The position numbers were made by a program, and so were the translations under genes. The notes beneath the pieces are model-generated. The model did not search any database. It saw nothing but the letters and a program-made list of their open reading frames with translations, and was not told the origin of the DNA. From the NCBI GenBank assembly GCA_003344405.1, contig NOWV01000027.1, positions 496,001 to 560,000 on the forward strand: a stretch of 64,000 bases of DNA, given 5' to 3'. The DNA comes from Trichoplax sp. H2 (taxonomy: Eukaryota; Placozoa; Uniplacotomia; Trichoplacea). This document shows positions 25,925 to 39,060 of this stretch, one piece after another (within the stretch, counting starts at the first letter, position 1; every line of letters begins with the position of its first letter).

Positions 25925-26905
25925 CGCTATAGGACGACTACCAATGGATGAGTATTCCACTTCAGAATGTATATAGTCATCACGTAATCTAAAATAAATA
26001 GGGTAGACTCGTATTTTAGACGTACAGTGCATGTGCAATCCTCGGCGTTTTGAACAAATTGCAAGGCTGCCTTGGAAATTATGATGAGTATTCCACTTCG
26101 GACAGTATACTGTATAGTCATCACGTAATATACAACCTATGTAACTTGGCTCTATGTGGCTGAATTTATTCGAAAATTTCCAAATAATTCCGTAACATTA
26201 GCATACAGTATAAAATACGATAGATTCGTATCTTAGACGTACAGTACATGAATCCTTGGCGTTTTGAACAAATTGCAAAGCTGCCTTGGAAATTATGATG
26301 AGTATTCCACTTCGGACAGTATACTGTATAGTCATCACGTAATATACAACCTATGTAACTTGGCTCTATGTGGCTGAATTTATTCGAAAATTTCCAAATT
26401 ATTCCGTAACATTAGTATACAGTATAAAATACGATAGATTCGTATCTTAGACGTACAGTACATGAATCCTCGGCGTTTTGAACAAATTGCAAAGCTGCCT
26501 TGGAAATTATGATGAGTATTCCACTTCGGACAGTATACTGTAGAGTCATCATGTAATATAAAATACGGTAGATTCGTATCTTAGACGTACAGTACATGAA
26601 TCCTCGGCGTTTTGAACAAATTGCAAGGCTGCCTTGGAAATTATGATGAGTATTCCACTTCGGACAGTATACTGTATAGTCATCACGTAATATACAAACT
26701 ATGTAACTTGGCTCTATGTGGCTGAATTTATTCGAAAATTTCCAAATAATTCCGTAACATTAGCATACAGTATAAAATACGATAGATTCGTATCTTAGAC
26801 GTACAGTACATGAATCCTCGGCGTTTTGAACAAATTGCAAAGCTGCCTTGGAAATTATGATGAGTATTCCACTTCGGACAAATTGCAAGGCTGTGAGGTC
26901 TATTA
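25925..26905. repeat. ~212-bp tandem repeat, five copies
   Basis: The marker GGCGTTTTGAACAAATTGCAA occurs at about 26044, 26257, 26472, 26607 and 26820, giving spacings near 213, 215, 135 and 213 bp. The unit also contains GATTCGTATCTTAGACGTACAG, CTTGGAAATTATGATGAGTATTCCACTTCGGACAGTATACTG, TCATCACGTAATATACAA and a TGGCTCTATGTGGCTGAATTTATTC block. The third unit lacks the latter part, which explains the 135-bp step. Copies 2-5 are nearly identical, so the array expanded recently. Minus-strand ORFs of 60-65 aa repeat with the unit and are artefacts. Confidence 0.92.
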
Positions 26906-27023
26906 TACATACTCGGACGTACAGCACTGCTGGATATTAGCCGACTCGTAGTTGATCCAAAATATTTCCTATGCCTTTGAACAAGGGCTACAAGAGAGAT
27001 GATTGGAATGGAAAGTTCTACAA

Positions 27024-27245
27024 ATGTCTAGGCTGACTAGTTTGCTGGCCATTTCAACTCTATTGTACGTAACTATTGTGATCGGCAATCGAAAAGATGG
27101 GAGATCATTAAAAATGACTTTGCCCGTTTGCCTTGCTTACATACTGTCCGTATACTGGGTGTCCTTAATTTATAAGTGCAGTCTTTTCACCTTATATTCA
27201 GACCTCCATTTTTTTAAATTACGACATGTTCTGTGTGCCGAGTAG
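27024..27245 (+). CDS. Doubtful small membrane-type ORF (about 73 aa)
   Basis: From the first in-frame ATG (27024) the frame reads MSRLTSLLAISTLLYVTIVI..., with two hydrophobic stretches separated by a short basic segment, and stops at 27245. No family is recognised. No splice partner was found and the length is within what AT-rich DNA gives by chance. It could be a lineage-specific small membrane protein or noise. Confidence 0.2.
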   Translation: MSRLTSLLAISTLLYVTIVIGNRKDGRSLKMTLPVCLAYILSVYWVSLIYKCSLFTLYSDLHFFKLRHVLCAE

Positions 27246-27316
27246 ATAATAATTAATCTATAGTAAACTCACCGATCATCGGTCTTATTGTATTAGAACT
27301 AACGCACGTTGTAAAA

Positions 27317-27559
27317 ATGGATGTTATTTGGCAGCATACTTGGATAGACTTTCTACCATATTTGCTAAGTAGAATAAGGCAGTGTCTAACAAGTATTCCA
27401 AGTTGGAAGAATAGGCCTACATTAGCAATTTATTATACCTTATCATCAACATTGCTACTTCTAATGATCAAAAGTAAATACAAGTCTACCTATTCTATAT
27501 TATTCTACCGCCAAATCATGTCAACACCATCGATGGCCATTTTTACTCTAAATAGATAG
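27317..27559 (+). CDS. Doubtful small ORF, possible first exon (80 aa)
   Basis: Starts at a real ATG with an A-rich leader (MDVIWQHTWIDFLPYLL...) and contains one clear hydrophobic segment (about residues 38-51) followed by basic residues. It stops at 27559. It might be a small membrane protein or the 5' exon of a gene spliced before the stop, but I found no convincing downstream exon. No homologue was recognised. Confidence 0.22.
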   Translation: MDVIWQHTWIDFLPYLLSRIRQCLTSIPSWKNRPTLAIYYTLSSTLLLLMIKSKYKSTYSILFYRQIMSTPSMAIFTLNR

Positions 27560-27599
27560 TATGCATGAGAGACAAGTAGTTGCACATTTAAAACAATGT

Positions 27600-30500
27600 C
27601 TTGAATTGAGTCTGCCGCGTGTGTATAGCTCCTTCTATTAAAATTAACAAATATACGATACTTTATCAAGTCTTTTCTACCCATGTATTGTTATTTATTC
27701 AGTTTACAACGTAATAAAGTAAACTTAACAAACAATTAGTTTCCAGAGTTCTTCAATGTCGGAACCAATTAATATCAACAATGAAATTTCGAATTGGCGA
27801 CTAGATGTTGTTTGAACAGGTCATCAAAAGGCGTAAAAATACAACAACTATCACAGCAACTATATTGCTATCTTATTTATTTTTATCCGTTTCGTATTTG
27901 TATCGGTAAAGCATCTTAACAAGTTTCGTTGATGAAGAGATCTAGCAACAGATGTCTAGTAGTTATCATGCACATATCATATTACGGCAATAATCTTAAT
28001 GAAACGATGACATTGTATATCACTAAATCATCGGCAATGAAGCTATAGCTACGACTGCTTCCATGACAATAAACTTATATAATCACTGACTACTAGCTTG
28101 CTATCTTAATAAAATAATCAATTATGATTGCAATATTAAATATTGAACTGAAATGACTTTGTAACTCCTAATCGAAATGTATTAGATTTTACTATGTGAA
28201 ATATCATAGCTTAGACTATAGCCTTAAAGAATGCTAGTTGAATTCGTGGAACAGTTCTGTGGTATTTTAAATAAATTAGTGCAGATACGAGTTAAGTAAT
28301 AAAAAAGCGACATTTTACAAGCTACTCTCGGAGTAACTGTTGTGTGAGTCAATACGTAAAGAATTAGATACATAACAAAGTACCCATCAGATAGAGATCT
28401 ATCTCCCATCTCATCATTATAATTATTAATCGAATTAGGTAGTTTCAAAGTTGTATATCGTCAAATAAGGCAATAAATATAAGCAAAGTACCAACAACCT
28501 TTTAAAATAAACTATAAGTAGAAGAGTAAATCGATGATACAGAAAAATACTTGTAGCCAAATAGGTTATAAGCGGAACATGTACAACGTTGTACTACTGA
28601 TTCACAATAGCCTTAATATACTGTATACTGTACAGTATAATGATTTTGCGTAGTTGTTATACGAATTAGAATAAGCTAACTAGGCATGACTAGAACAAAA
28701 TAATATCTCAAGCCAACATTGACGTCTAAATTAAGCCTTATTAAGCGCCATTCAACTGGAAGAGAATATGCATCTATAATTATAATAGTTTGCATTGCTT
28801 AATTTGGCGCAATAGTAACGTAGTCATAGTGACATTGACAGGCAGAGAAATACCACTTCCAAGTCTTGTTCAGAAAAGTATCCATGATTTATCAATACTA
28901 TATTAAGTATCTAATATCTAACGATAACATACTCACCATTAACAAAAGTATCAGCATAGAAAAAATTTCATACAAGTAAGAAGTAAAAATGAGCCGGCAT
29001 CCAACTTGCTAATAAGCCTAGCAAAATTTGATTCTAACTGGCAAAGAATAGATAACGCCGTTGTGGTAATTAATCGGATTGACAAGTTATGAAACACTTA
29101 GGTATTAATAATAGTCAACACATAAGAAAATTTCTTATAATTTAAAGAAAGCTAATATCAAATTCATAGTTGAGTCTTGGTAATCTTTACACTAGCGCTC
29201 TATATCACTATGTCCCACGGCAAGCGGTTGAATATAAAGCTATAGGTAACTTGCACAGCCATTTTCTAGCAATATCAAAACTTATTAGGCTAATTTCTGA
29301 GCCACGGTATCCTTGATCTAGGCAACTATGTATTCATAGAAACCCACAGCACTACTATAAATATTTAATCTATAAATTACAAGCACCTCGTACAACTTGA
29401 GAAAAAATATTATTTTGGATCAAGAAATTAAACTAAACGTATCCTTCGGCTTATTTAAGTTCTGATAGCCTTGACCTAGGTAAATAGAAACTGGACACTA
29501 CTACTACAAACATTGGTTTTAACTAAAACTAGTACTGTACGTGTTCGTAGGGTAACTCTGTGTTGTGATTCTTTACGGTTTCAAATCAGGACATTGAACT
29601 TATAGTTTACCTAGACATCTCGATTTAATAGAGTATTTACTTCATTGATATAAAGTTATAAATAAAATGGTTTTGTTATTTTTACAGCAAAAATATTAAT
29701 ACTAAGCCTAAAGTTTAGTCTAAATATCCCCTGATTAAAATGGAAATGGAAAATTTTTAACCTCTCTAATCTACATTGATTAATCTAAAATTATGGTGTG
29801 ATTTGAGATGTGATCTTTTACGGTTGAAAGTTTTACTTCATGCAATAGTCTGTGCTTGATTTCTTTAGTTAGATCAATGAAAATGCGTATCATCACTAAT
29901 ATGCATGATTAGCTTAAAATGCATACTTAGCTTGTATAAGAATGCCTCGCGATTCAAAAACTACCAGGGATATCTCGATAATAAAATAAGAGAAACTACC
30001 ACCAAATTTATCGCTCAGCTTTGGTATACGTAATTTAGATTATATACGCGTAAGCAGCACTACCATCGTACTTTATACGTATTCTGTAATCTAAATTATA
30101 GTATAGCTATGCAAAGCATTTTTTTACCGTTTCTAGAATTAGTACGATATCTAAATTTACAGTTTAGCCTTGGCCGCCATGATTTCCACAGCTGGATGTG
30201 ATAGTGTCATTATACTACGTCGGTTAGTCTAAAATTACAGTCTAAAATCGCTTATGATAGCACTTACACTACTAGGTCAAGAGCTTAGTGCCTCTTAATT
30301 ATTTGCTTTATAGTATTAAAAACTTTCAGAAGTACTAAATTTATCATACTGGATAGTACTTCAAAATAGCGTCCATCATGTAAGACATGACAATAATTTC
30401 TTTAGTGGAAAACGATCTTACTATCTAATAGCAACTGACAAATAATTGAATCATAGACATCTTGGAAGTATGAGAAACATGGGAAATTTCATTTAATTCC

Positions 30501-31870
30501 TATTAAAGGAAGTAAGTATTGTAAAGATTCAAAAGCAGCTTCCGTTCTTCTTTATAAACAGTATAAATGGTGAACAATCACCATCATATTATCATAGTAA
30601 ATTACCATCAAAACAAGAAAAATCTAAAGACAAAATTTGGGTATTATCATACAGTAAAGTAGATATTACATATTGCATAAATTGATTTTCAATAATGAAA
30701 GGAATATAATCATAGTGAACAATATTGGAATAATATAGCAAACATCCGACGAATTTATATATCAAGTATTATATTCTAACTGAATCGATGAGGATGAGCT
30801 TGATTAATACAATCTCTTTTGCTCCTACCGATGTATATTAATATAAACTAAAATTTACGTATCGCACTTATCAAAGTAATTTTATGTCACGATTGAATTA
30901 TATTTGTATTCGAAGCTATTTTCCAATAACGAAGTAAAATGTAGAAAGCCACAATTTATGCCTACAGATTCCAAAGGCTAGCTTTTTACTATTGGAAATT
31001 TAAAGTCTAAATTAATACTAAGCTACGCTTTCAGTCGATATACCTATAAACAAATATTAACGACTGTTTTAAACGGAATGACATCTAGTTAAAGTCCAAA
31101 AGAAATTCAATTATAACCGATTCCTTTTTTCCCTTCTTCATCGTATTAATTTTAGTGCCAATAAATAATAATAAATTAGTCAAATAGTAGCCAACGGGGC
31201 TATTATCAAAGGTTTCGATACTAAAAGTAACATTAAATAAACATAGAAACGGCTAAAAATCAACGATTGTTGGACCTTTCACAATAGGGCCTAGTTAATG
31301 ATTGAGCTACCTTAGAAATATTATGTACTATCGCACGATATAAGCATCAAAGTTAACAATTCTTTAACTAGACAAATTTCAATTTATTTACTGTGATGGA
31401 ACAGTTCGTGATGAAAATAGATACAAAAAAATTGAGCGTATTACTTAGCGAAAACGTTTGGAGCTATTTTCAACCCATTTCACTGGAAATCAATCTAGTG
31501 TACGATAGTTTATTTTGGGGCATTTATTACCATAATGAAAGCTTGCCAAGCGGCGTAATAAAACTGTAATATATGTAGATTATAACGTAGGGATAAAGAT
31601 GCACAGTATAGTATTTTCTATTATTTTATCATTCAATAGTCCAATTTCACGGTTAACAATAAAATCCGAACTTTAAAATCTTATCCTACTGTTATAGTCT
31701 TAACTTTCAGTTGCCTATTTTTTTTTTATCGCATTTACAATTGGCAGTATTACCATTATTATTTTTCTTTCCCTTGTCTTGATATTTTTGAAATTCTATT
31801 TGTGATTATTCAATCTTTATCAGTTTATCCCACCTACTGATACAAGATATTCTCCTTCTGTTTGGTAAAT
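27600..31870. other. Gene-poor DNA downstream of the bHLH gene
   Basis: Roughly 4.2 kb, AT-rich, with only short random frames. It holds weak local duplications. CCTTGA.CTAGG...TAGAAAC..(A)CA.CACTACTA occurs near 29310 and 29469, and ATCTAAATTA/TCTAAAATTACAG-type blocks recur between 30035 and 30245. A small ACTGTATACTGTACAGTAT palindrome cluster lies at ~28619. I see no coding exon. Confidence 0.5.
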
Positions 31871-32881
31871 TTAGCGATAATTTTCTTTCTCTGTTAATTG
31901 GCGGTAGAAATTAGTTCGAACACGTTTTTCATCTGGCCTGTCTTTTTCGTTTCTCCATTGACCTTTTTCTAAATCAGCGCGTCTTTGATCATCTTCTTGT
32001 AATAACTCACTTAATGCACTAATATATCTCATGGCTAGACGTAACGTTGTCAACTTGGTTAATTTACCATCTTTGGGATAATAAGGTACAAGACGTCTTA
32101 ATTCTTCAAAAGCTATATTCATTTTGGACATGCGACTTCGTTCTCGAGCATTGGCTTTTAATCGTCGATATTTTGTCATAGAATGTAATCGACCATTGGT
32201 AGGATGATGAGAAGGGTTAATGTCTCGATTTTCTTCATTGCCACCAATACAACTGTCGCTATTATTGTGATGCTGTGATTCATGATGGTTATTATTAGCA
32301 CCAGCGCTATGAGTATACTGTGTTGTTGGTGGCTGATGTTGATGATGATGATGCTGATGATGATGATGAAGATGAGATCCTTCGTCTTGTTGTGATGATA
32401 GACGGTGTGGATGTTGTATGTGAGGATGATATAAAGAACTAATAGAATTATGTTGTTGGCGTTGATCTTGATTGATGTCTTCTTGAGAATCATGAAGAGG
32501 AAGTCCATTAATGCTACGTGGCCTTAAATTATAGCTTACGTTATCTTGATGTAGACTAGTAGAAACCATAGAAGTTGCTGGAGTCGTCACAATCATTCTT
32601 CCTGTTGCTGGGCTAGTGATATGATGATCAGTAACAGTAGAATGAGTTGTTGATATTTTGGTTACTCCAGCGATGGCTGTTGTTGTACTACTATCACTTC
32701 TTGTATAAGGGCTTTTATTTGATAAGTAGTGGTCTAAATTTCGATCTTGATCCACTTTGTCAACACTAGCTGATTTAGGATGGCGATGATGAAGAGTATT
32801 ACTGTCTTTTATCCCATTGTCAACATGTTTAGCGGCATTTTTCTTTCCTTTAGATGAACTCTTTTCTATCGGTGGCATCAT
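31871..32881 (-). CDS. Atonal-like bHLH transcription factor, His-rich, 336 aa
   Basis: Sequence-specific transcription factor, intronless within the window. The bHLH domain covers about residues 237-294. Its basic region ([13 protein letters not shown]) contains the N-A-RER core used for E-box contact. Helix 1 is [10 protein letters not shown], followed by a short loop (YYPKDGK) and helix 2 [21 protein letters not shown]. The ANARER and RYISAL features resemble the Atonal/ATOH8 branch, with partial likeness to ASCL and TAL families; placement needs a tree. The N-terminal 236 residues are low complexity: a Ser/Thr-rich part, then a His/Gln run around residues 165-205 containing [11 protein letters not shown]. 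The C terminus is short and charged. The start is the first of two adjacent Met codons. The gene lies in a long gene-poor tract, as often seen for developmental regulators. Confidence 0.92.
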   Translation of the reverse strand: MMPPIEKSSSKGKKNAAKHVDNGIKDSNTLHHRHPKSASVDKVDQDRNLDHYLSNKSPYTRSDSSTTTAIAGVTKISTTHSTVTDHHITSPATGRMIVTTPATSMVSTSLHQDNVSYNLRPRSINGLPLHDSQEDINQDQRQQHNSISSLYHPHIQHPHRLSSQQDEGSHLHHHHQHHHHQHQPPTTQYTHSAGANNNHHESQHHNNSDSCIGGNEENRDINPSHHPTNGRLHSMTKYRRLKANARERSRMSKMNIAFEELRRLVPYYPKDGKLTKLTTLRLAMRYISALSELLQEDDQRRADLEKGQWRNEKDRPDEKRVRTNFYRQLTEKENYR

Positions 32882-35800
32882 GGCGTAAATTAAAAATTAC
32901 AACGATACCAGGATCTATTTCAATACTGTGATAGTAATAGCAAATGTTAATCAATAATTTGTATTATCTATGTATCTTGATAAAATTTTGAACAGAATGA
33001 GTCTTTATCCCTATATGAAATAGATTGAAAGAAGAGGAAATTATTTATCTACAATAAGGAAATTTATAGCCCTCTAAATTGACATCGTCTCGATCTACTT
33101 ATAGCCGTAATGTAAAAATAATACAATCCTTTTTTTTATTTACTGCAAAATGATTAATTCAATATTCAATTCTATTTTCGACTTGATGATATAATCAATT
33201 CTGCATCAACTGGCCGATATATTGTGGCGTATTGAACAGATTTTAAATTGTTCTAGATAACGATCCTGATCTAAATATCAGTCCTTCATGGTATAGGGCG
33301 ATAGACAGCTCGAAAGTGAGAATTGATTTACCTCTCTACAGCAACGTTTGTTGTCAACCTGTCGATAATCAATAGCTAACAGCGAATTTTTTCTTCCTCT
33401 TTCCACGATGGATAATAGTTACAGCACGAAGCTAGCGCTATCACTGCTTGAACTACCGATACAATTGGCAGTGAATTGATTGATCAATTTTTCTTCAAGC
33501 GGATCTTTTTTTTCTCTCCTTTTTTAATTTTCTTACTCTCCACTCTGACTCCGTCCAACGATTCCCTTTCTGTGTCTCAATTGCAATAAAGTGATTCCTT
33601 TTTAAACAACTTTTGTTCTACTGATGTTGATATTCTCATCATCAATTACGTGTAACTAATGAAGTAAATCAATAGAGTCATGCTAGTCATGCTTTTCCTA
33701 TTCAAATAATAGACAGTAGAAGTAATCGATCGCTTGAGACAGCGTTCAATCAATACCTATTGGGATTTTTCTTTTTTTCTTTCTCTCAAATATCATCCAT
33801 AATATTATCCATACGAGTATTGTTTCCAGTTCCAGTTAGCCACTCACTATCCAATCCATGCTATAATAAACAATTCAACTTGAAAATTAAACAGTAGTAA
33901 GTCAATGATTTGCGAACAAAAGTAAGGAATCATCTACATGCCATTTTAAACAAAGAGGAAGGAATATATTGTCAAATGACAATCAATCAATCTAGCCAAG
34001 TGGATTTGAAATGAGTATTGTTAACGTATTGATTTGATTGATCATTGATATTGGCAAGTGCTAGTTACGCAACCAACGATTCTTATAAGCTTGCAATAGT
34101 TCTCATTCGACAGCTTAACGACAGGCTTTCATACCATCCATCATTCTGTCACTAGCATAAAGACTTTGCATTCAAAAAGTATTGTATTTTCTTCTTTCTC
34201 TCAATCAAGGTTTAGGATTAGATGGAGAACGTAATGGAATTTGACAGATATTGTCTTTCTTGATCGACATGGAGAGGTAGAAAATTGTCAAAAGAAACAG
34301 ATAAAAAAAAATTGGAAATCACCTCAATTTTCCCCTGATCTCTACAGCCCTTTTCTACTATGCCATAGTAAAGGATGATATCATCCTCGCCAAATTCCCT
34401 GAAGGCATTTTCCATCATATCCGTTCTCAACCTCAACAATACCATTAATAAAATTAATTTCATCTTTCTCTCTCGACAACTTAATAGAGTAAAAATGGAT
34501 CGACTGAAAGAAAAATTAATTTTATTATCAATGATAGTTAATCATCCATTTTCAACGATACATGCATTGATTCTGTAATCAGAATGGAGAAAAGTAGCTT
34601 CTAAATTACGGATATGATGCATAATTCAATTTACGTTAATCTACGGTGTTATTTTTGGCATACTCTAATTGAGAGAAAAAGTATGCCATTCTATAGGAGT
34701 ATATCGACTTAAAATAAGGCTTTGATTGATTGTTTCTTCCCCTTCTTTTAGTGAAGAATAATATCAACAGTCATAACGAAACGTTGATTTTTTTCCCACC
34801 CTGAATAATTTACAAGTCAACATTGAGATAGTTAAAGTTTGGCGTTTTCCTTCTTTTTTTAATATCAATTCCACGTAATCATCACTCCAATTCAAATTAT
34901 ACCGTAATCATCGTCGTGAGTTCAACTCACTAAAGGCTAATAAACATGTACGTCATCATTTTATTTTCATTCCTATTGCAACTGTTGCAACTTTCTTCAA
35001 TATTTATATACCGTCGAATATTCGAAGGATAAAGTTAGAATTGAATCAAGCAAGAAATGTCGACAACAGTATTTTATATAACACTCATGAAGAGTTACTA
35101 TAGCACGGTATGCGTTTAAAAAGTAATTTTCCTTTTAATAATTTCAAAATATGGGAGAAAAAACGAGAAGAGCATAAGTTTGATTTTAATTGAATCATCT
35201 TGTCAATTGTTGATGCTCTTTCTGTCGTCATGGATGACATTGAAAATTCAATGATAGACACGCGCAACAGCGTAATGAAGATGGAGATAGCGAAAGAAAA
35301 CGATTAAATGATTTATCCTATCGTCTGTCGTAGAAATTTTATTTTTCTTCTTTTAATTGTATATTAATATCATTGTTATTATTATTCTCGGTAGGTAGCC
35401 GCATCTTTGTCCTGATCGACGGCTGTTGTACTCCATGTTATTAGTAGGAGATTTACAGACAGTCGCTATGATTACGCATTGATATTATTTATAAACCTTG
35501 CAATTCTCTCAGGATCATTATCCTCTTTTCAAATTGATATCCACGCCAATAATTTCTCCATTCTCATCATAATCAAAGAGTTTAAATTACTCCTCGACAT
35601 CATTAATCATATTGCAACAATAGTTTAGAAAGAAAGAAAGAAAAAATGAAAGTTGCTATGCGTAGCCCTTTCCATTCACCCATTCAAAACAAGCGTGATG
35701 GCCGTTGTATAGGCTATATAGCCACACGATTGTCTTGACTTTAGCAATCATACAATCTCTTCTTTTACGTAACATGTAAATTAATTTAATAAAAGGCGTC

Positions 35801-37059
35801 GATGCTATAATTATACATGCCGATAGCAAAATCAATCCAACTATACATGTCTATCTACCCAAACACAAACAAATTGCCCAAGGATAAACACCTATTGGTT
35901 TAGTCTACTTTGAAAGTGAATACAACTCTTCTGTAATCCATGACTATTGATTTGGAAATCAGTCCTATCAAAAATCAATAATTCAAATTGCTAAAAGGTC
36001 AAAGAACAAGTTGATTCATAAGTATTGAGAGCGAAATAACATCATTGATTTCAGTAGACAGCACATAAAATCACTCAACAAATCAATCTTCCACTAATAA
36101 CTGGAAAGTGATTAACACAATTTTTTTCAATGATGACAAAATGCCTTGATTAACTTGATTATTAATTTCTTTGATTTTATTTTTAAATGGATCTAGGTAA
36201 GAAATCAATGAATAAACAATTGCTCTTAAATTATCTTCAATCTATTTTGTATAAGATCAGTGAAGATGGGGGAGGCTATGGCAATCTAGTCATTGCGATA
36301 GCGCTATTTAGACAAACAATACGACACTCTTAAAAAACTGTCACTAAAATAGCTGTCAGAAACGATCAATTTTTTATTCTGTATATATTAATTAATAATC
36401 CTGTTAGATCTGTAATTTCTCTTAAATATCATTTTTTTTCAAGTCATTATAATGTCCTAAACAGAAGTAAAGAAAGGAACGAAACACAAAGCACATCAGT
36501 AAACTGACTCTATTCGGAATTAGAAGTCGCCACCAATTTGATCCATTGCCCAGCATCACGTAAACCGTCTCTTTGTTGAACGCTTTTAACTTTCGACGAC
36601 TTAAAGCATAGTCAATTGTCATTTGGCAAGACAGTATAATTAATGAATTGTTCAAAATTATAGAAAAGAAGTGGACTGATTGTTTTATGGCTAAGGACCG
36701 AATTTGTAATGCTATTAGCCATCACGGCCAATTTAAAATCACCTTGAGGTCATGACGATTTGCAAGAAAATTTACAAGACAATTTATCTTGTATCAATCA
36801 AACTTGATATCCACATCACTATCCCAAATTAGAATCCATCTTACAGTATATGGGAATAAATATCCTAGTAAAATTAAGCCTATTCTGCTGTTCTGGCACT
36901 TACACGATGCTGTAGATCAATTGATTCAAATTTTCCCTAAACTATCGCATTCCATTATCACACTGTGGCTTTAAAGTTGCAACATAAATCGGTAATTTTA
37001 AGTATCCAACTCATCGCCATACTGCATTAATTAAAATTAAATTAATATTTTCTCTCATT

Positions 37060-37250
37060 TTGCCAGCGTGTAAAAGGGCTACTAAATACTTTCGTAGTCC
37101 TTAACTTGGCACACACTAGATCTTTGCTGCGTTAATTAATATTCCTATTCCTCATCATTTAATTAAGCGATGTGTAAAATGACTACGAAACTCTTCCGTA
37201 ATCCTTCGCTGCACCTATGGCAGATCTTTCTGCATACGGGAATAAAGATC
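37060..37250. repeat. Diverged ~115-bp direct repeat
   Basis: Two blocks share GTGTAAAA.G.CTAC.AAA.ACT.T.CGTA.TCCTT, GGCA..C...AGATCTTT.TGC and a trailing AATATTCCTATTC / GGGAATAAAGATC section. The left halves start near 37067 and 37169. It is non-coding and old. Confidence 0.6.
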
Positions 37251-38099
37251 ACAACACCATTCAATTCATTTTCACTGTTATTGCATATATAGAGTGCTGT
37301 AGCATATCTCGAATAGATTAATTTATTTTATTTTTGTTAACTATCGTATAGCATAATCACGATATGGTTTAAAGAATTAATAAACCGGTAATTCATATAT
37401 CTAACTACCACGCATAAGGTAAAGAATGATATTACGGTGATCTTTGCAGTTTAAAAATAGAACAAGAAATATTTATCATTATCAGTGCAATGCTGTTAAC
37501 TTTAACTGCTATCTGTTTGCTGGACTAATTTCATTACTCTATCATAATATTCAGTGCCTTAATGTAAGTTAGAAAGGCACTACCTCCCTACCAAATCAGT
37601 TTTAGAATATATTTATAAGATTGCAAAATCATCACCAATTCTGCTGAACTTGAATCTTACCTTATAAAATGGTAACATGACTGCAACTAAAATCGTTACT
37701 GCAGTAAATTGTCCCTTAGCTAAAGCCTATTTTGTTTCGTACCAGCAATTAAGATATCCCATTATTATAGGGATGGATCTCCATCTAAACACAAATTTTA
37801 GATTTGATGGCTCTCTCTTCTACTAATTCAATTTTAATTGTAAGTACAACATTCGCGGCACAATCCTTCAGTCAAGTTTAAATTCACATTGGTGACCTAC
37901 TGATATATTAGCAAATCGAAAATACCTGTTTTGATAAGATCTTGATGCAATCTAAAGAATGGACAGCAAACATCTGAAATTTGATGACAATGTGATTGAA
38001 ATAATCCGTCAACATTGATTCCAATCTTAAGAAAAAGCTTAAATTCTAGCATTATAACTAAAGGTTTTACCTTGTCTAACCTAAACCGATTTAAAAAAA

Positions 38100-39060
38100 A
38101 GCGATCTAAGGTTTCTTAGGTATGTGCAAATATATCGAATCTATTCTTGATTTACATTTCCTTTCTCATGATATAATTATTAATCAATAAGACTCCCAAT
38201 AGTGAGGTTAGTACTATTGATATAATATCTTTATTTAATATAAATTAATTTGGGTACTTTCTTAAATACGCTAGTAAACCGTAGATTTATCTAATCTCTC
38301 TCGAGCTAGTGCTAGCCTTCTTATTTATACAATTATAACCAACCAATTCTCAGAAAACACTCAAAGTAGTGACATTATTACTAATTCTATGTACTTATTT
38401 AATGTAACTTAGTTTGATGGTGGCTTCTTAGGTACACTTGCAAACTTGTTTAGTCTTATCCTTGATTTATGCTTTCTCATCACGCGATTGCCAATTAATT
38501 AATTTTAGAATAATCTCATAACACAGATATAAATTAAATATTAACGGCATCGCCCAATTTATTTGCAATAGTTTTAAGAGTAATGGCAACTTTCTTAGTT
38601 ATACTAGCGTACTATGAGATTATTTAATTTTATCATTGGATTATGCTTTCCTTCTTATGATTGATATTTCATGGACTTTTCAAAAATACTCAAACGCGAT
38701 TATGATATTGTTGCCATTACAATAGTGTCCTGGATCGCAATTGGACCCAGAATTAGTGACAGTCTCCTAGACATCCCAGCAAATTGTAAATCTGTTTAAT
38801 AGTTACCTTGACAGATGCTTTCTCCATCATGTAATTAACTATTAATGAATTTCTGAATAGTCAAAACAATAACAACATTATTATGATACCACACTTCTAG
38901 AGGGGAATAGGAATTAAAATTAAAAGAAATTTCTTAAGTACGCTGCAGGTTTAATATCGCGCTACTATATCCTTGATTTACGTTTTTTCTTCATTACCAA
39001 TGGCCTATCAGAAATTTTAGAAGTGATTACCAAATCACTTAGGCGGTGTAAATTGACTGA
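38100..39060. repeat. Degenerate ~165-bp tandem repeat, about six units
   Basis: A recurring pattern TTTCTTAGGTAC.CT.GCAAA...TTTA.TC..ATCCTTGATTTATGCTTTCTCATCATG...ATTAAT begins near 38110, 38256, 38424, 38590, 38765 and 38930. Identity between units is modest, so alignment by eye is approximate. No coding frame is kept. Confidence 0.6.

Noticed and set aside
23860-26905. Regular repeats that might suggest a CRISPR array
   Set aside because: Units are 140-215 bp with no short constant repeat and unique spacer pattern, no cas genes, and the DNA is eukaryotic.
25927-26910. Minus-strand ORFs of 60-65 aa sharing IIISKAALQFVQNAED
   Set aside because: They repeat with the ~212-bp tandem unit, start at alternative codons or inside the unit, and have no stable ends. 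They are repeat artefacts, not a gene family.
32176-32508. 110-aa Ile-rich ORF overlapping the bHLH gene
   Set aside because: It is a second frame of the CAT/CAA-rich His-Gln region (poly-Ile and His-poor reading), produced by base composition.
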